From assembly GCA_017448455.1 (NCBI GenBank), contig JAFSLL010000201.1:1-59461 (forward strand): a stretch of 59,461 nt of DNA. Reading direction: 5' to 3'. The stretch is from Oscillospiraceae bacterium (GTDB lineage Bacteria > Bacillota > Clostridia > Oscillospirales > Oscillospiraceae). The position numbers and the translations under genes are program-made. The notes below the pieces were generated by a model. It was not told the DNA's origin and searched no databases. It saw nothing but the letters and a program-made list of their open reading frames with translations. This document shows, in pieces, positions 41,351 to 48,958 of the stretch. Positions within the stretch are counted from its first letter, which is position 1; each line of letters starts with the position of its first letter.

Positions 41351-41665
41351 TCACCTGCGCGTAACCCGGATGGTCGGCGGCAGGTTTGAGGCAAAGGCCT
41401 CATAGGTCACATAAAAATCCTCCGTATTGATCTGCAGGCCGTAATTGTCCTCCAGATACTGCAGATCCGGCGGGTAGACACCTTCGACCGCGTAGCACTG
41501 CAGCGCGCCGCGGCGAACCGCGTCCCGGATGGCCTGTGCGCTGCTCTCGCTCAGATCCCGTCCCGGATCCATCCGGATAAACAGAAACAGGAGCAGAACC
41601 AGCAGCAGGAGCAGGATCGCCCAGAACAGCAGGCGCCTTCGCCTCGGGGCATAGTCAGAATACAT
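41351..41665 (-). CDS. Pilin-like small membrane protein (GspG-like tail)
   Basis: A 104-residue protein. An Arg-rich start (APRRRR) precedes one helix (LLFWAILLLLLVLLLFLFI). The C-terminal part, RRGALQCYAVEGVYPPDLQYLEDNYGL and a Tyr-rich strand, resembles the major pseudopilin end: the AVEGxYPxxLxYLxxxYG pattern. There is no leader-peptidase motif. It is the most pilin-like of the four small proteins and may be the major subunit. Confidence 0.62.
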   Translation of the reverse strand: MYSDYAPRRRRLLFWAILLLLLVLLLFLFIRMDPGRDLSESSAQAIRDAVRRGALQCYAVEGVYPPDLQYLEDNYGLQINTEDFYVTYEAFASNLPPTIRVTRR

Positions 41666-41678
41666 TTCGCCCTCCCCG

Positions 41679-42719
41679 TTACGCGACGGAATTCATCATT
41701 CCGATCAGCGGCAGCATCACGCTCAGCAGCGAGAGCCCGACTGTAAGCATCAGCACGCCGGACAGGAGCGGATCGACGATCCCGACCAGCCGTTCCACCA
41801 GATTGCCGCAGTTTTCTTCCAGCAGTCCGGTCAACCTGCCGAGTACGCGTTCCAGATTGCCGCTTCGCTCCCCGGCGAGCAGCATTCTCCCATATATCGG
41901 CTCAAAAAGATTCTCCTCATAGGCTGCCTGCGAGATGCTGTGTCCTTCTTCCATCCGCGCGACACAGCGCCGCAGTTTCTCCTCCACGGGCTCGCAGTCC
42001 GTCATCGGGATGCTCTTCAGCACCGCCTCGTCCTGCATCTCGCCGCTGGCGAGGAAAGTCGCGAGGGCGGAGGTGAAGCGAAACATCCCCATGCTCTCCA
42101 GGATGGACGCGCACAGCCTGCTTTTCCGCAGCAGCTTCTCCACCGCGCCGCGCCGGCCGCTGTTCCAGAGCAGCAGACCGACCAGCAGGCCGGCCGCCAG
42201 AAGCAGCATCAGGATCAGCGCGATCCAGCAGAGCACATAGGCCCAGCGGACATAACTGTAGCTGGAAGCCGCCAGGCTTCCGGTCAGGTTGTTGTAAACG
42301 CCGGTAAAGGCGGGCAGCACCATGGTCAGCATGACCGCAAGCACCGCAATGATCAGAATCAGCATCGCGGCCGGATAGGTTACGGCGTTGCGCAGCTTCT
42401 CCGAAATCGTCTTCTGCTCGGCGTAATAGGCGGAGAGCCGGAACAGGATGTCCTCCAGTCTGCCGGAAGACTCCCCCGCTTCCACCATCTGCAGCGCGTA
42501 GTTTGGAAAAATGCCGCTTTCCTTCATGGCGGCCGCGAGCCCGCTGCCCGCGTCGATCTGTTCCTTCATCACCGCGAGCCCATGCTCCAGCACGCCGCCG
42601 GAGCGCTCGCTCTGCAGCAGGGAAATCGCTTCCTCCGTCGAAATCCCGGCCTGTGCCAGCATGGCCATGCTCTCGCAGAAGGCGCTGACCCCGAGATAGT
42701 CCAGTTTCCTGCCGTTCAT
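41679..42719 (-). CDS. GspF/PilC-type secretion platform protein
   Basis: A 346-residue membrane protein of the T2SF family, the inner-membrane platform that ATPases act on to add or remove pilins. Two homologous cytoplasmic helical regions are seen (residues 5-95 and 185-300), each followed by hydrophobic helices (about 108-140, 165-190 and 320-345). The family glutamate/glycine blocks appear, such as QMVEAGESSGRLEDIL and LAGERSGNLERVLGRL. It is the second gene after the promoter, behind the transglutaminase gene. Confidence 0.9.
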   Translation of the reverse strand: MNGRKLDYLGVSAFCESMAMLAQAGISTEEAISLLQSERSGGVLEHGLAVMKEQIDAGSGLAAAMKESGIFPNYALQMVEAGESSGRLEDILFRLSAYYAEQKTISEKLRNAVTYPAAMLILIIAVLAVMLTMVLPAFTGVYNNLTGSLAASSYSYVRWAYVLCWIALILMLLLAAGLLVGLLLWNSGRRGAVEKLLRKSRLCASILESMGMFRFTSALATFLASGEMQDEAVLKSIPMTDCEPVEEKLRRCVARMEEGHSISQAAYEENLFEPIYGRMLLAGERSGNLERVLGRLTGLLEENCGNLVERLVGIVDPLLSGVLMLTVGLSLLSVMLPLIGMMNSVA

Positions 42720-42737
42720 TCCTTCCCCTTCCTCCGC

Positions 42738-43652
42738 TCAATAAAAGTACACATCGGAGTAGTTGCTCCCGTCCCCGATAAAACTCGCATCCTGTCCGTT
42801 CGCGGAAAACGTCAGATCCAGCCGGTTCCAGTCCTTCCCGCTGACCTGAAACCCGACCGTGACCCAGCCGGTCTGCTCGGTATAGAACATGTTCCACGCG
42901 TGGTAGAGTCCGTTGGGCGAGACATAGCCGAAGACCATCTTCGTCGGGATCCCCTGACTGCGCAGCATGGACGCCGCCAGCGCGGCGTAGTCAAAGCAGA
43001 TTCCCTTGCCGGTCCGCATGGTCTCGTCCGGGTCCGGAAGATACCCGCTCTTCACCGTGGCGGCCTTCTCCCGGTCGTAGGTCACCTGCCTGCAGACAAA
43101 ACTGTAGACCGCCGTCACCACGCCGAGCGCGTCGTCTGCCGGCTCTGCCAGCTCAGCCGCTTTCTGTACGCATTCGGACTCCTCGGTATAGCTGATATAG
43201 GTGCTCGGCCGCAGAAAAGGCTGATACGGATCCAGCAGCCTCACGTCCACCGTCAGAGAGTACAGTTCCGAATACTTCTTATCGACAACGTTCTCCATGA
43301 CCCGGAAGAAATAGCTGCCGTCCCCGCTCTGCAGCGGAAAGATCCCGGGTGTTCCGTCGTTCGGGAGGTCATAGGTGTAGGTGTCCTCCCCCTTGATGAC
43401 CTGAAACTTCAGCCGCCTGTCCGAAGTGGCCGAGACCGCCACATAGCCCTCCGACGCGCCGGAGGTATCGATCTTCACCCGCCCGCCATCGACCGCGGCA
43501 TCCTCATGATACGCTGCGCCGCGAAAGGCCGGCGCCGAATAGGCGCTTGCCCGGACGGAGAGTCCGCTGCCTCTTCCGGTCGGGATGCCGAAGAAAAAGC
43601 CGGCGCAGAGCAGGAGCGCGCATAAACCCATGGCAATCCTTTTCATTCCCAT
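42738..43652 (-). CDS. Secreted transglutaminase-like protein
   Basis: A 304-residue exported protein with a signal peptide (about residues 4-25). Residues 140-300 are a transglutaminase-like domain with all three key residues: Cys in GKGICFDYAALAASMLRSQG, His in GLYHAWNMFY and Asp in RLDLTFS. It could cross-link or process extracellular subunits, which fits a locus building a surface structure. It is the first gene of the pilus-like run. Two starts are close (Met 43652 and 43646); the ribosome site GGGAGGTGG is 15 bases from the first. Confidence 0.8.
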   Translation of the reverse strand: MGMKRIAMGLCALLLCAGFFFGIPTGRGSGLSVRASAYSAPAFRGAAYHEDAAVDGGRVKIDTSGASEGYVAVSATSDRRLKFQVIKGEDTYTYDLPNDGTPGIFPLQSGDGSYFFRVMENVVDKKYSELYSLTVDVRLLDPYQPFLRPSTYISYTEESECVQKAAELAEPADDALGVVTAVYSFVCRQVTYDREKAATVKSGYLPDPDETMRTGKGICFDYAALAASMLRSQGIPTKMVFGYVSPNGLYHAWNMFYTEQTGWVTVGFQVSGKDWNRLDLTFSANGQDASFIGDGSNYSDVYFY

Positions 43653-43714
43653 CGATTTCAGCGCTTCCACCTCCCTGACAGCCGGCAAAAGATCCTTTTT
43701 CTATATTTAAAAGT

Positions 43715-43743
43715 ATTGTAGCACATTCCCGCAGAAGCATCAA
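43715..43743 (-). promoter_or_regulatory. Promoter of the pilus-like locus
   Basis: Minus-strand TTGATG (43738-43743), 17-base spacer, TACAAT (43715-43720). It would drive the transglutaminase gene and perhaps the genes down to queH and galU. Confidence 0.6.
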
Positions 43744-43835
43744 TCTTTTTCTGCGCTTTTCCCCAGTTTTTTCAAAAATATGACTCTCAGCCCGATTCTG
43801 CCGTCGATCTCCGCGCAGTGCCGCCTGGCTTCCGC

Positions 43836-43864
43836 TTGACAGGTGCCGCGTCCCGTGATATTTT
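43836..43864 (+). promoter_or_regulatory. Promoter of mntP
   Basis: TTGACA (43836-43841), 17-base spacer, TATTTT (43859-43864). The 80-base leader has a CCGCC/GGCGG hairpin but I see no yybP-ykoY manganese riboswitch core. Confidence 0.65.
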
Positions 43865-43951
43865 TTGAAAAACCACCCGAAATTTATCTTTTTTCCGCCG
43901 GACCGACTCCTGGCGGAACGTCATTCTTTCCATCCCGGAGGCTGCAGATTC

Positions 43952-44551
43952 ATGGCGTGGAATGCTCTGTTCTTCCTAAACAGTATCCTGTTCGGCATCG
44001 GGCTGGCCATGGACGCCTTTTCCGTTTCCATGGCGAACGGCCTGCACGATCCCGGCATGTCGTCCGGCAGGGTCTGTACCATTGCTGGCGCCTTCGGCCT
44101 GTTTCAGGTTCTGATGCCGCTGATCGGCTGGTTCTGCGTCCATACCGCGGCGGCACTGTTTTCCGCCTTTCACCGCCTGATCCCCTGGATCGCACTGCTT
44201 CTGCTGCTGTATATCGGCGGCAAGATGCTGCGGGAAGGTCTGCGCGGAGAATCCGACGCACCGTCCTCCCCCGTACTCGGCTGGGGCACCCTGCTGCTTC
44301 AGGCAGTCGCCACCTCCATCGACGCGCTTTCGGTCGGCTTCACCATCGCCGACGATCCCTGGGTCATGGCCTTTGCGGAAGCGATGATCATCGGGGTCGT
44401 AACCTTCGGGATCTGTATTCTGGGGGTGCGGATCGGCAAACGCTTCGGAACCCGGCTCGCGGGGAAAGCCTCCGTACTCGGCGGAATCATCCTGATCGCC
44501 ATTGGGCTGGAGATCTTCCTGAAAGGCATTCTGTCCGCGACACCCGTCTGA
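43952..44551 (+). CDS. mntP: Manganese efflux pump MntP
   Basis: A 199-residue, six-helix membrane protein that exports Mn(II). The two internal repeats carry matching Asp motifs: GLAMDAFSVSMANG in the first and ATSIDALSVGFT in the second. Length and helix spacing are normal. ATG 43952 follows GGAGG by about 10 bases; a 29-codon extension overlaps the promoter and is rejected. The gene is divergent from the pilus-like locus. Confidence 0.93.
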   Translation: MAWNALFFLNSILFGIGLAMDAFSVSMANGLHDPGMSSGRVCTIAGAFGLFQVLMPLIGWFCVHTAAALFSAFHRLIPWIALLLLLYIGGKMLREGLRGESDAPSSPVLGWGTLLLQAVATSIDALSVGFTIADDPWVMAFAEAMIIGVVTFGICILGVRIGKRFGTRLAGKASVLGGIILIAIGLEIFLKGILSATPV

Positions 44552-44614
44552 AGCCGTCCTCTTCAAACAAGCTTTCCGGCGGGAATATAAAGAAAATTTC
44601 AGAAGCGGGCGCCC

Positions 44615-44643
44615 TTGTTTTCCCCTGTAAATGATGGTAAGAT
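44615..44643 (+). promoter_or_regulatory. Promoter of the proline-rich lipoprotein gene
   Basis: TTGTTT (44615-44620), 17-base spacer, TAAGAT (44638-44643). Confidence 0.5.
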
Positions 44644-44686
44644 ACAGACAGGAAACCGTCATGGAAAAGAGAAGGAGGAAACTGGA

Positions 44687-45277
44687 ATGAAGAAAATGAT
44701 CACCGTTCTGCTGCTTGCAGCGCTGCTGCTCTGCATGACTGCCTGCGGTCAGAAAAAGGCGGCAGATTCCGCGCAGCCGGCTGCCGGCACGGACGCTTCT
44801 GTCTCCACCCCGGAACCGACCCCGCCTCCGGCGAACATTGTCACGCCGGAACCGACGCCCGAACCCACGCCGGCGCCCACACCCGAACCGACGCCTGAGC
44901 CGACACCGGAACCCACACCCGAACCCACACCGACTCCGACACCGCCCCCGGCGGGATACCCCATTGTCACAAAGAGCCCGACGGATGAAACCGTGGAAGA
45001 GGGCGGCTCCTGCTGGTTTGTCGCCAATTATTTAAGCGCGACCTGGGCCGTCTGGCACTTTGTCAGCCCGGACGGGAGCCAGGATCTCACCTACAAGGAA
45101 ATCGGCGAGCAGTTCCCGACCCTGCAGATCCGCGGCGGAAACGTCAGTGAAATGAAGCTGAGCAACATCCCGCTTGAGATGAACGGCTGGCGGGTATACT
45201 GCCAGTACACCAACGATCTGGGCAGCACCAACACCGGTACCGCGGTCGTCACCGTCAAATCCGCGTCAGGCACCTGA
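44687..45277 (+). CDS. Lipoprotein with Pro/Thr/Glu repeats and Ig-like domain
   Basis: A 196-residue surface lipoprotein. The signal ends in the lipobox MTAC (about residues 16-19). Residues 45-85 are a tandem array of PEPT-type tetrapeptide units, a rigid wall-spanning spacer. Residues 95-196 look like an immunoglobulin-like fold (VEEGGSCWFVANYLSATWAVWHF ... GWRVYCQYTNDLGSTNTGTAVVTV) with two cysteines placed as in Ig domains. Its role is unknown. ATG 44687 follows GGAGG, and a terminator ends the gene. Confidence 0.75.
   Translation: MKKMITVLLLAALLLCMTACGQKKAADSAQPAAGTDASVSTPEPTPPPANIVTPEPTPEPTPAPTPEPTPEPTPEPTPEPTPTPTPPPAGYPIVTKSPTDETVEEGGSCWFVANYLSATWAVWHFVSPDGSQDLTYKEIGEQFPTLQIRGGNVSEMKLSNIPLEMNGWRVYCQYTNDLGSTNTGTAVVTVKSASGT
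44837..44947 (+). repeat. Pro/Thr/Glu repeat tract in the lipoprotein gene
   Basis: Imperfect tandem units coding for P-E-P-T or P-A-P-T (about 12 bases each: CCGGAACCGACG, CCCGAACCCACG and similar), roughly nine in a row. Such tracts vary in length between strains. Confidence 0.75.
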
Positions 45278-45300
45278 TTCGTCCTGCCGCCCCGCATCCG

Positions 45301-45344
45301 ATAAGAAAATCCGACAGAGCGTCTGTTCTGTCGGATTTTCTTAT
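45301..45344. terminator. Bidirectional terminator between the lipoprotein and channel genes
   Basis: A perfect 18-base-pair stem (45301-45318 with 45327-45344; core AATCCGACAGA/TCTGTCGGATT), 8-base loop, T-rich on both sides. It ends both convergent transcripts. Confidence 0.92.
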
Positions 45345-45361
45345 TCTTATTATTTTATTAG

Positions 45362-46900
45362 CTATTCTTCGGTCAGTCGGCCGAGGATATCCCAGGCGTA
45401 TGCGTCCTTCTGCTGTTCCTTCATGCTCAGCTTCTCAAAAGGCAGAATCATGGGATGATGGCGCATCCCGTCGTTTCGCACGGGGTCATATTCCCAGTTA
45501 TAGAGCCGGTAGAACCGCATCCAGCGCCGGTGTTCCATCTCCAGCAGCGGTCTGCGCGCCTCTCCGCTCATCTTCCGGAAGCATTCCGACGCTTTCCGCA
45601 GCGTCTCCGGATCCGGGTCCGTCAGGATGTCGTCATCCAGCAGGAAACGGACTTTGACCGGGACATGGTCCGCCGCGGCGATATTCGACTGCCGCAGGAA
45701 CTCGGACAGCTTCTCCCAGGGAACCGGCTTGGAACTGCCCATGCTGTAGATGCGGTGCATCAGCTGCGCCCGGTCATTGACCGCGTCCCGCTCCACGAAC
45801 TCCCGGGTGATGATCTCCTCACTGCAGCCGAAGGAAGGGACCAGCGCGCTGCGCAGCGAGAGTCTGACATGGACGGTCGCGCCCGTGGGGAACCAGGCCC
45901 GCAGGCTGTTGTACACGGACAGGTTCTTCTCATCGCTGTCATGGCAGATCAGGATTCTGTCCGCCCGCTGCAGAAGCTCGGCCTGCGTCTCCCAGCTCTC
46001 CTGATAGAACCGAAGGCTGTCTCCGTCCGTCCCGCCGGTTCCCAGATCTGCCGTCAGCAGGGGATGGTCTTTTTCAAACGCACCGTCGGAAGCGAAGACA
46101 TGATACTCCACCTTCCTGTCCGCCTCGAACACATTGGTCAGCAGCGCACGCTGCAGCAGCGCGTTTCCAGCCTCCTCGCAGCCGATGATCACCACGCAGC
46201 TCTCGTCCTTCCGGAGCGGGTGTTCCTTCCAGTAGCAGCGGCTGAGCAGGTCGTTCCGGCTGAACAGATGGAGACCTTCCGGCATGGTGTCGGCCGTCTC
46301 CCTGCTCATGCAGAAAGCGGCGATCCCCTGTTCCGCCGCGAGCGTGGCTTCCCGGGCGTTCCGCCAGCCGTCCTCTGCCAGGAAGAAGCCCCGGATCCCT
46401 TCCGGATCCGTCCTGCGCAGGCGCAGCAGTTCTTCCGCGTCCACGTCCATGCGGATCACATTCCGTCCCTGCAGCTGCGCTTCTCCGCTCTTGGGAAAAA
46501 TCAGCAGCGTGTCCGGTTCCGTCCGGAGAAACTCCTTCGCGAGCGCGAGGGAGTCTTCATTCTCTTCGTTAAACAGGACCCATCTGCGCTTCCCGCCCAG
46601 ACGCAGCTGCAGCCGCGGCATCATCTTCCCGCCGAGCAGGCGGAGAAACAGCCCGACCATCGCGCTCAAAACGCCGATGCTGCACAGGGCGAAGATCAGC
46701 CCGATCAGCCTGCCTGCCGCCGTAACGGGAGAGAGATCGCCGTAGCCGACAGTGGTCATGGTAATCAGGGAGAACCAGACCGCGTCCCAGAAGCTGTGAA
46801 TCGAGGCCTCCGGCGAGCCGGACTCCGCCGCCACCAGCAGCACGAGCAGCAGCACATACACCGCCGCCGCGCTCAGTATGATTTTCCAGTGTTTCTTCAT
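45362..46900 (-). CDS. K+ channel with RCK-like Rossmann domains and RyR-like C-terminus
   Basis: A 512-residue membrane protein with a two-helix K+ channel module: TM1 about 7-25, pore helix 36-49, selectivity filter TVGYGD at 50-55 and TM2 about 64-88. Two Rossmann-like regions follow: one from about 106 (WVLFNEENEDSLALAKEF) and a second from about 235 (CVVIIGCEEAGNALL, a worn GxGxxG). Residues 453-508 (EMEHRRWMRFYRLYNWEY ... HHPMILPFEKL ... D) look like an RyR repeat domain. That suggests ligand-gated control of ion flux. The start is ATG 46898-46900, with a 4-base overlap with the upstream paralog. Confidence 0.8.
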   Translation of the reverse strand: MKKHWKIILSAAAVYVLLLVLLVAAESGSPEASIHSFWDAVWFSLITMTTVGYGDLSPVTAAGRLIGLIFALCSIGVLSAMVGLFLRLLGGKMMPRLQLRLGGKRRWVLFNEENEDSLALAKEFLRTEPDTLLIFPKSGEAQLQGRNVIRMDVDAEELLRLRRTDPEGIRGFFLAEDGWRNAREATLAAEQGIAAFCMSRETADTMPEGLHLFSRNDLLSRCYWKEHPLRKDESCVVIIGCEEAGNALLQRALLTNVFEADRKVEYHVFASDGAFEKDHPLLTADLGTGGTDGDSLRFYQESWETQAELLQRADRILICHDSDEKNLSVYNSLRAWFPTGATVHVRLSLRSALVPSFGCSEEIITREFVERDAVNDRAQLMHRIYSMGSSKPVPWEKLSEFLRQSNIAAADHVPVKVRFLLDDDILTDPDPETLRKASECFRKMSGEARRPLLEMEHRRWMRFYRLYNWEYDPVRNDGMRHHPMILPFEKLSMKEQQKDAYAWDILGRLTEE

Positions 46901-48771
46901 CCCGCTTTTTTCGCCTCCTCTTCCGACCGCAGCAGCTGCGGAAGCGCCAGCACATTGTTGATGTCCATCTGTCGGTAATTGACCTCCCGCCCGGTCAGCG
47001 CCTTTTCCCGCGCAGACAGGGCGTCCAGTTCCTCCCAGGGGATCAGGCAGGCATGCGTGCGCGTCTGCTGGTTTTTGGACACCCGCACAGGGCAGGGTTT
47101 TCCCTCCGCCATACACAGGGCGTAAAGCCGCGCGTTCGCCTCGAACTCCTCATCGCTCATCCGGGTATAACCCATTGCGTAATGGAAGGCCAGCCAGCGC
47201 CGGTGCTCGGTCTCCCCCAGGGCATCCAAGCGCTTCCCCTCCGGCTTCCAGTCTCCGGAGAGCAGCTCCTCCCGCGTACAGCCGGAGGCCTTCAGCAGCG
47301 CGGGAACAAAATCCGCCGAAGCGCGCGAGGACATCTTGCTGAAGGCGTCGCAGGCAACCCATTTTTCCCAGGGGCTGCGCTCCGAGGTATCATAGATGCT
47401 GTTCAGGAGAATCGCCTCCCGGTCCGCGTCTTCCGCGGAGAGCAGCGCGCGGGTAAAAATCCCGGTTGTCTGTACCGGGCTTCCCACGGTCTCCTGATAC
47501 CGCGCCCCGCTCCTTCCGCAGCGGACCACGCAGATATGCTCCGCCATCCGCCGCTTCAGATAGAGCATGAGGCTGTCGGAAACTTCGCGGTTTGTCTCTT
47601 CGTTCCCGGTGCAGACCGCGATCAGCTTCAGCTCCGACAGGTGCGCTTCCAGATAGTCGTAAAAGGCCTTGCTTCCGGCATATTCCTCATAAATCGTAAT
47701 ATCATAGTTTTTCATCAGATCCGGGCAGTCGGTAAGCAGGTAACCGGACTCGGTCCGAAACTTCGGGGAGAAAACTGCCGCGTGGAAGCGGCTGCCGGCG
47801 AACTGTCCGTTCATCACCAGCTGCTTCAGCGCCGCCTGTCCGTAGCGGCCGAAGCCGATCAGAACACAGGAGAAGTCCTCCTCCGCCCGTCCTTCCGCAT
47901 CAAAGGAGACGAAGTCCCACGGCGGGCAGGTGCGGATCATGGCCCTGGCGGCCAGCATCCCCAGGTCATAGACGTTGACATACCCGAAGCCGTACGCGCT
48001 TTCGCTGACCTGCAGCATGGGCGTCAGGATATCCTCCGCGCCGGGCAATGTAATCCGGGTCCGTTCCGGGGAGACGCCCGCCTTCTCCAGCGCGTCCTTC
48101 AGGCGGAGCGCATAAAACAGATTCCGGTCCTCCTCCGCGTGCAGCGCGTAAACCGTGAGTTTGCGCCTGCGCAGATGCAGCCGCCGGATAAACCGGCTGT
48201 CCGATTCTGCCGCGGCACGCCCGGAGAAAACGGACATCCCGCGGTTGTTCAGATCGTTTACCTGCGCGGCGGTGGCATTCTCCGCCACAAAAACGACGGA
48301 GCTGCCCCTGTCCCCGGCACAGTCCGCGGCAAGTGCCAGGCTGTCTTCGTTGATCCCGTAAATCAGCGTCAGGTCGCCCTTTTCCGACAGGAGGAAACGG
48401 AGATAGCGCAGGGCCTCCGCCCCCAGGGTGTTGATCGCCGCGCTCGCGACGGAATAGAAGGCGAGCAGGTGCAGCAGCCAGAAGACAAGAAGCCCCGGCA
48501 TCGTCGAAACCAGCGTGGTACCTTCGATGGCGGAAAGCTCGTTGACACCGACAAACATCCTCGTCACCGTCAGCGGCGTGCGGACAACGCTGAGCAGCAG
48601 ACTGCCCGTCTTTTCCGCGAAGCCGACGCCGTAATAAATCAGCCCGCCGAACACGCTGATCAGCATACAGTTTGTCGTGAGTTTTGCGGACTTTGCCGGC
48701 TTCTGTGTCAGGTTGACCACCATGGCCAGCAGCAGCGCCGCGGAGAGAAGCACAACCGAGACGGAAAACAT
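46897..48771 (-). CDS. Filterless membrane paralog with TrkA_N-like and RyR-like domains
   Basis: A 624-residue protein with the same cytoplasmic plan as its neighbour but no K+ filter. Three hydrophobic helices occupy about 3-20, 33-52 and 88-112. The first Rossmann region (LTLIYGINEDSLALAADCA) shares the NEDSLALA block with the channel protein. A second has a full GxGxxG (CVLIGFGRYGQAALKQLV). The C-terminus has an RyR-like unit at about 519-600 (GETEHRRWLAFHYAMGY ... RTHACLIPWEELDALS). A Phe/Gly-rich segment before TM3 could be a re-entrant loop. ATG 48771 follows GAGGGG. It may assemble with the channel as a sensor subunit. Confidence 0.75.
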   Translation of the reverse strand: MFSVSVVLLSAALLLAMVVNLTQKPAKSAKLTTNCMLISVFGGLIYYGVGFAEKTGSLLLSVVRTPLTVTRMFVGVNELSAIEGTTLVSTMPGLLVFWLLHLLAFYSVASAAINTLGAEALRYLRFLLSEKGDLTLIYGINEDSLALAADCAGDRGSSVVFVAENATAAQVNDLNNRGMSVFSGRAAAESDSRFIRRLHLRRRKLTVYALHAEEDRNLFYALRLKDALEKAGVSPERTRITLPGAEDILTPMLQVSESAYGFGYVNVYDLGMLAARAMIRTCPPWDFVSFDAEGRAEEDFSCVLIGFGRYGQAALKQLVMNGQFAGSRFHAAVFSPKFRTESGYLLTDCPDLMKNYDITIYEEYAGSKAFYDYLEAHLSELKLIAVCTGNEETNREVSDSLMLYLKRRMAEHICVVRCGRSGARYQETVGSPVQTTGIFTRALLSAEDADREAILLNSIYDTSERSPWEKWVACDAFSKMSSRASADFVPALLKASGCTREELLSGDWKPEGKRLDALGETEHRRWLAFHYAMGYTRMSDEEFEANARLYALCMAEGKPCPVRVSKNQQTRTHACLIPWEELDALSAREKALTGREVNYRQMDINNVLALPQLLRSEEEAKKAG

Positions 48772-48812
48772 AAGAGACCCCTCGCTCTCTGTCAAATCAA
48801 ACCCATGATCAA

Positions 48813-48841
48813 AGTATAAAAATAAAAGCCCGCCTTGTCAA
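48813..48841 (-). promoter_or_regulatory. Promoter of the RyR/channel operon
   Basis: Minus-strand TTGACA (48836-48841), 17-base spacer, TATACT (48813-48818), about 40 bases before the ATG. Confidence 0.78.
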
Positions 48842-48879
48842 CATCCGCCGAAAAAAAGCGTAAAAACCGAAAAACGGGA

Positions 48880-48908
48880 TTGATCGTCCCCTTTTCCTGT
48901 GATAAGAT
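48880..48908 (+). promoter_or_regulatory. Promoter of the surface protein/TIR operon
   Basis: TTGATC (48880-48885), 17-base spacer, TAAGAT (48903-48908). It is back to back with the RyR/channel promoter, 38 bases between the two -35 boxes. Confidence 0.6.
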
Positions 48909-48958
48909 AGATTTGGTTTAGTCTATGCCTGAAAGCTTGTTTATACAGGGAGGACAAA

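Noticed and set aside
41940-43625. A 561-codon plus-strand frame opposite the GspF and transglutaminase genes
   Set aside because: Opposite two recognisable proteins; no start signal.
43865-43951. Manganese riboswitch (yybP-ykoY) before mntP
   Set aside because: The leader is about 80 bases with one plain hairpin and lacks the conserved core.
44837-44947. CRISPR-like repeats
   Set aside because: The repeats are in-frame codons for a Pro/Thr/Glu spacer, about 12 bases with no spacers.
47053-48819. A 588-codon plus-strand frame opposite the filterless RyR-type protein
   Set aside because: Shadow of a membrane protein gene with good promoter and ribosome site on the other strand.
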